Program-made: the position numbers and the translations under genes
Part shown: piece after piece, positions 63,552 to 64,000 of the stretch
How positions within the stretch are numbered: position 1 is the first letter of the stretch
Layout of the letters: each line of letters opens with the position of its first letter
The notes under the pieces: generated by a model
What the model was told of the DNA's origin: nothing
The model's input: the letters and a program-made list of their open reading frames with translations, nothing else
The model's database searches: none
Assembly: GCA_018389105.1 (NCBI GenBank)
Contig: JACATO010002186.1
Location: forward strand, 4,106,501-4,170,500
Origin: Nautilus pompilius
Lineage: Eukaryota > Mollusca > Cephalopoda > Nautilida > Nautilidae
Length of the DNA: 64,000 bases
Direction: 5' to 3'

Positions 63552-64000
63552 CTGTGTCCGATGGAGTCTCGATACCCTGACTTCGATCACCGACACTCAA
63601 GGGGAAAACCAAAGTCGGGTCCACACACCGACTCTGAATGTCCAGGGTGGGCGAATGCAGGCTGCTGCTGCTGCTGCTGGTGGTGGTGGTGGTGGTGGTG
63701 TTGTTGTTCTGCTGAAATGGCTCGGATTTTTCGGGCGATTTGAACGAGTGCTCGATCCGTCCCGACCACATACAGTCGTGAATCAGAATGGAACTCAGGT
63801 TATCCTTTTTCCCCGGCGGCGATTCCGGGAACTCCAGGTCCCTCGTCCCTCCGTCCTGGTACTCGATGGGCGACGGGTACAAGTCGTCGGGCACGTCGCA
63901 GTAGGCGCCGGCGCCCTCCTCGTCGGCGCTCCAGCGGCTGTCCGCCGAGAGCACCGCCGCCGCCCGCGAGGGAGAGTCGGGAGGCGTGTTGATGTCGAAC
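63552..64000 (-). CDS. MYC: MYC-family transcription factor, N-terminal coding exon (5' incomplete)
   Basis: This exon encodes the transactivation region of a Myc protein and runs off the window, so its start is missing; 149 codons are visible. Reading in from the edge, FDINTPPDSPSR looks like Myc box I and keeps the T-P-P-x-S-P spacing of the Thr58/Ser62 phosphodegron. ILIHDCMWSG, about 70 residues later, is a clear Myc box II core (family DCMWSG). The usual hydrophobic FSAxxKL tail after box II is absent; RIEHSFKSPEK follows. A run of 3 Asn, 7 Thr and 6 Ser comes next, then ETPSDT. The donor is CAG|gttggt, leaving the first base of a codon. Joining to the next exon gives PSDT-DDELDVVTV, matching the family's SDS..EEIDVVxVE. 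The Myc assignment is firm; the paralogue (c, N or L) cannot be told. Confidence 0.93.
63661..63714 (-). repeat. Coding trinucleotide tract in MYC (Ser/Thr/Asn/Gln)
   Basis: Six AGC, seven ACC, three AAC and two CAG codons in a row on the coding strand, giving Q2-N3-T7-S6 in the protein. A nearly pure codon tract like this is expected to be length-variable. A related GTT run lies about 125 bp away in the intron. Confidence 0.9.

Noticed and set aside
63510-63743. Plus-strand frame with poly-Cys and poly-Trp
   Set aside because: Antisense reading of the MYC trinucleotide tract.
1-64000. CRISPR arrays, operons, bacterial or phage systems
   Set aside because: Spliced genes, a host MYC and eukaryotic TEs show this is animal nuclear DNA; no regularly spaced repeats were seen.

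Overview
This is an AT-rich animal nuclear window with long, repeat-filled introns. It holds parts of two host genes, both on the minus strand, and a mixed set of mostly dead transposable elements (TEs). The first gene is a MYC-family transcription factor at the right edge: two coding exons joined by a short intron, with the 5' end outside the window. The second is the tRNA dimethylallyltransferase TRIT1: its first three coding exons at 48.5, 47.5 and 34.1 kb. The later TRIT1 exons were not found and may lie beyond base 1 or be too small or divergent to see. The organism is not certain. The MYC protein is not a typical vertebrate MYC, MYCN or MYCL, and the TEs (a FLYWCH-type MULE, a mariner/maT-like deletion derivative, Tigger, hAT of the GTF2IRD2/ZBED5 type, Mos-type mariner) suggest an invertebrate. 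A chelicerate such as a horseshoe crab is my low-confidence guess.

Layout. 1-34,047 lies downstream of TRIT1 exon 3 (intron 3 or beyond). It holds a hAT element with an exact 8-bp target duplication (3,867-5,778), a TTAA-flanked MITE (6,040), a Tigger/jerky fragment (8,755), a decayed mariner (13,433), a TIR MITE (15,166), two unexplained coding-like islands (17.2 and 18.5 kb), a broken MULE (19.7-21.15 kb), a second TTAA MITE fragment (21.4 kb) and an internally deleted mariner-like element (24,695-25,267). 34,048-48,579 is TRIT1 exons 3 to 1. Intron 2 (13.3 kb) carries a Tc1 element, a mariner 18 bp away, and a Tigger remnant. 48,580-62,457 is the interval between the two genes, with a LINE endonuclease remnant (53.7 kb), a 71-bp tandem duplication (57.0 kb) and a full TTAA MITE (57,862-58,509). 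62,458-64,000 is MYC.

The main biological point is gene order. MYC lies upstream of TRIT1 on the same strand, the order and orientation of human MYCL and TRIT1. If the host is a protostome, the pair is a very old linkage. I see no operon-like, CRISPR-like or defence-like system; most remaining structure is TE decay. Coordinates of exon edges and TIR elements were read base by base; the edges of decayed elements are approximate.
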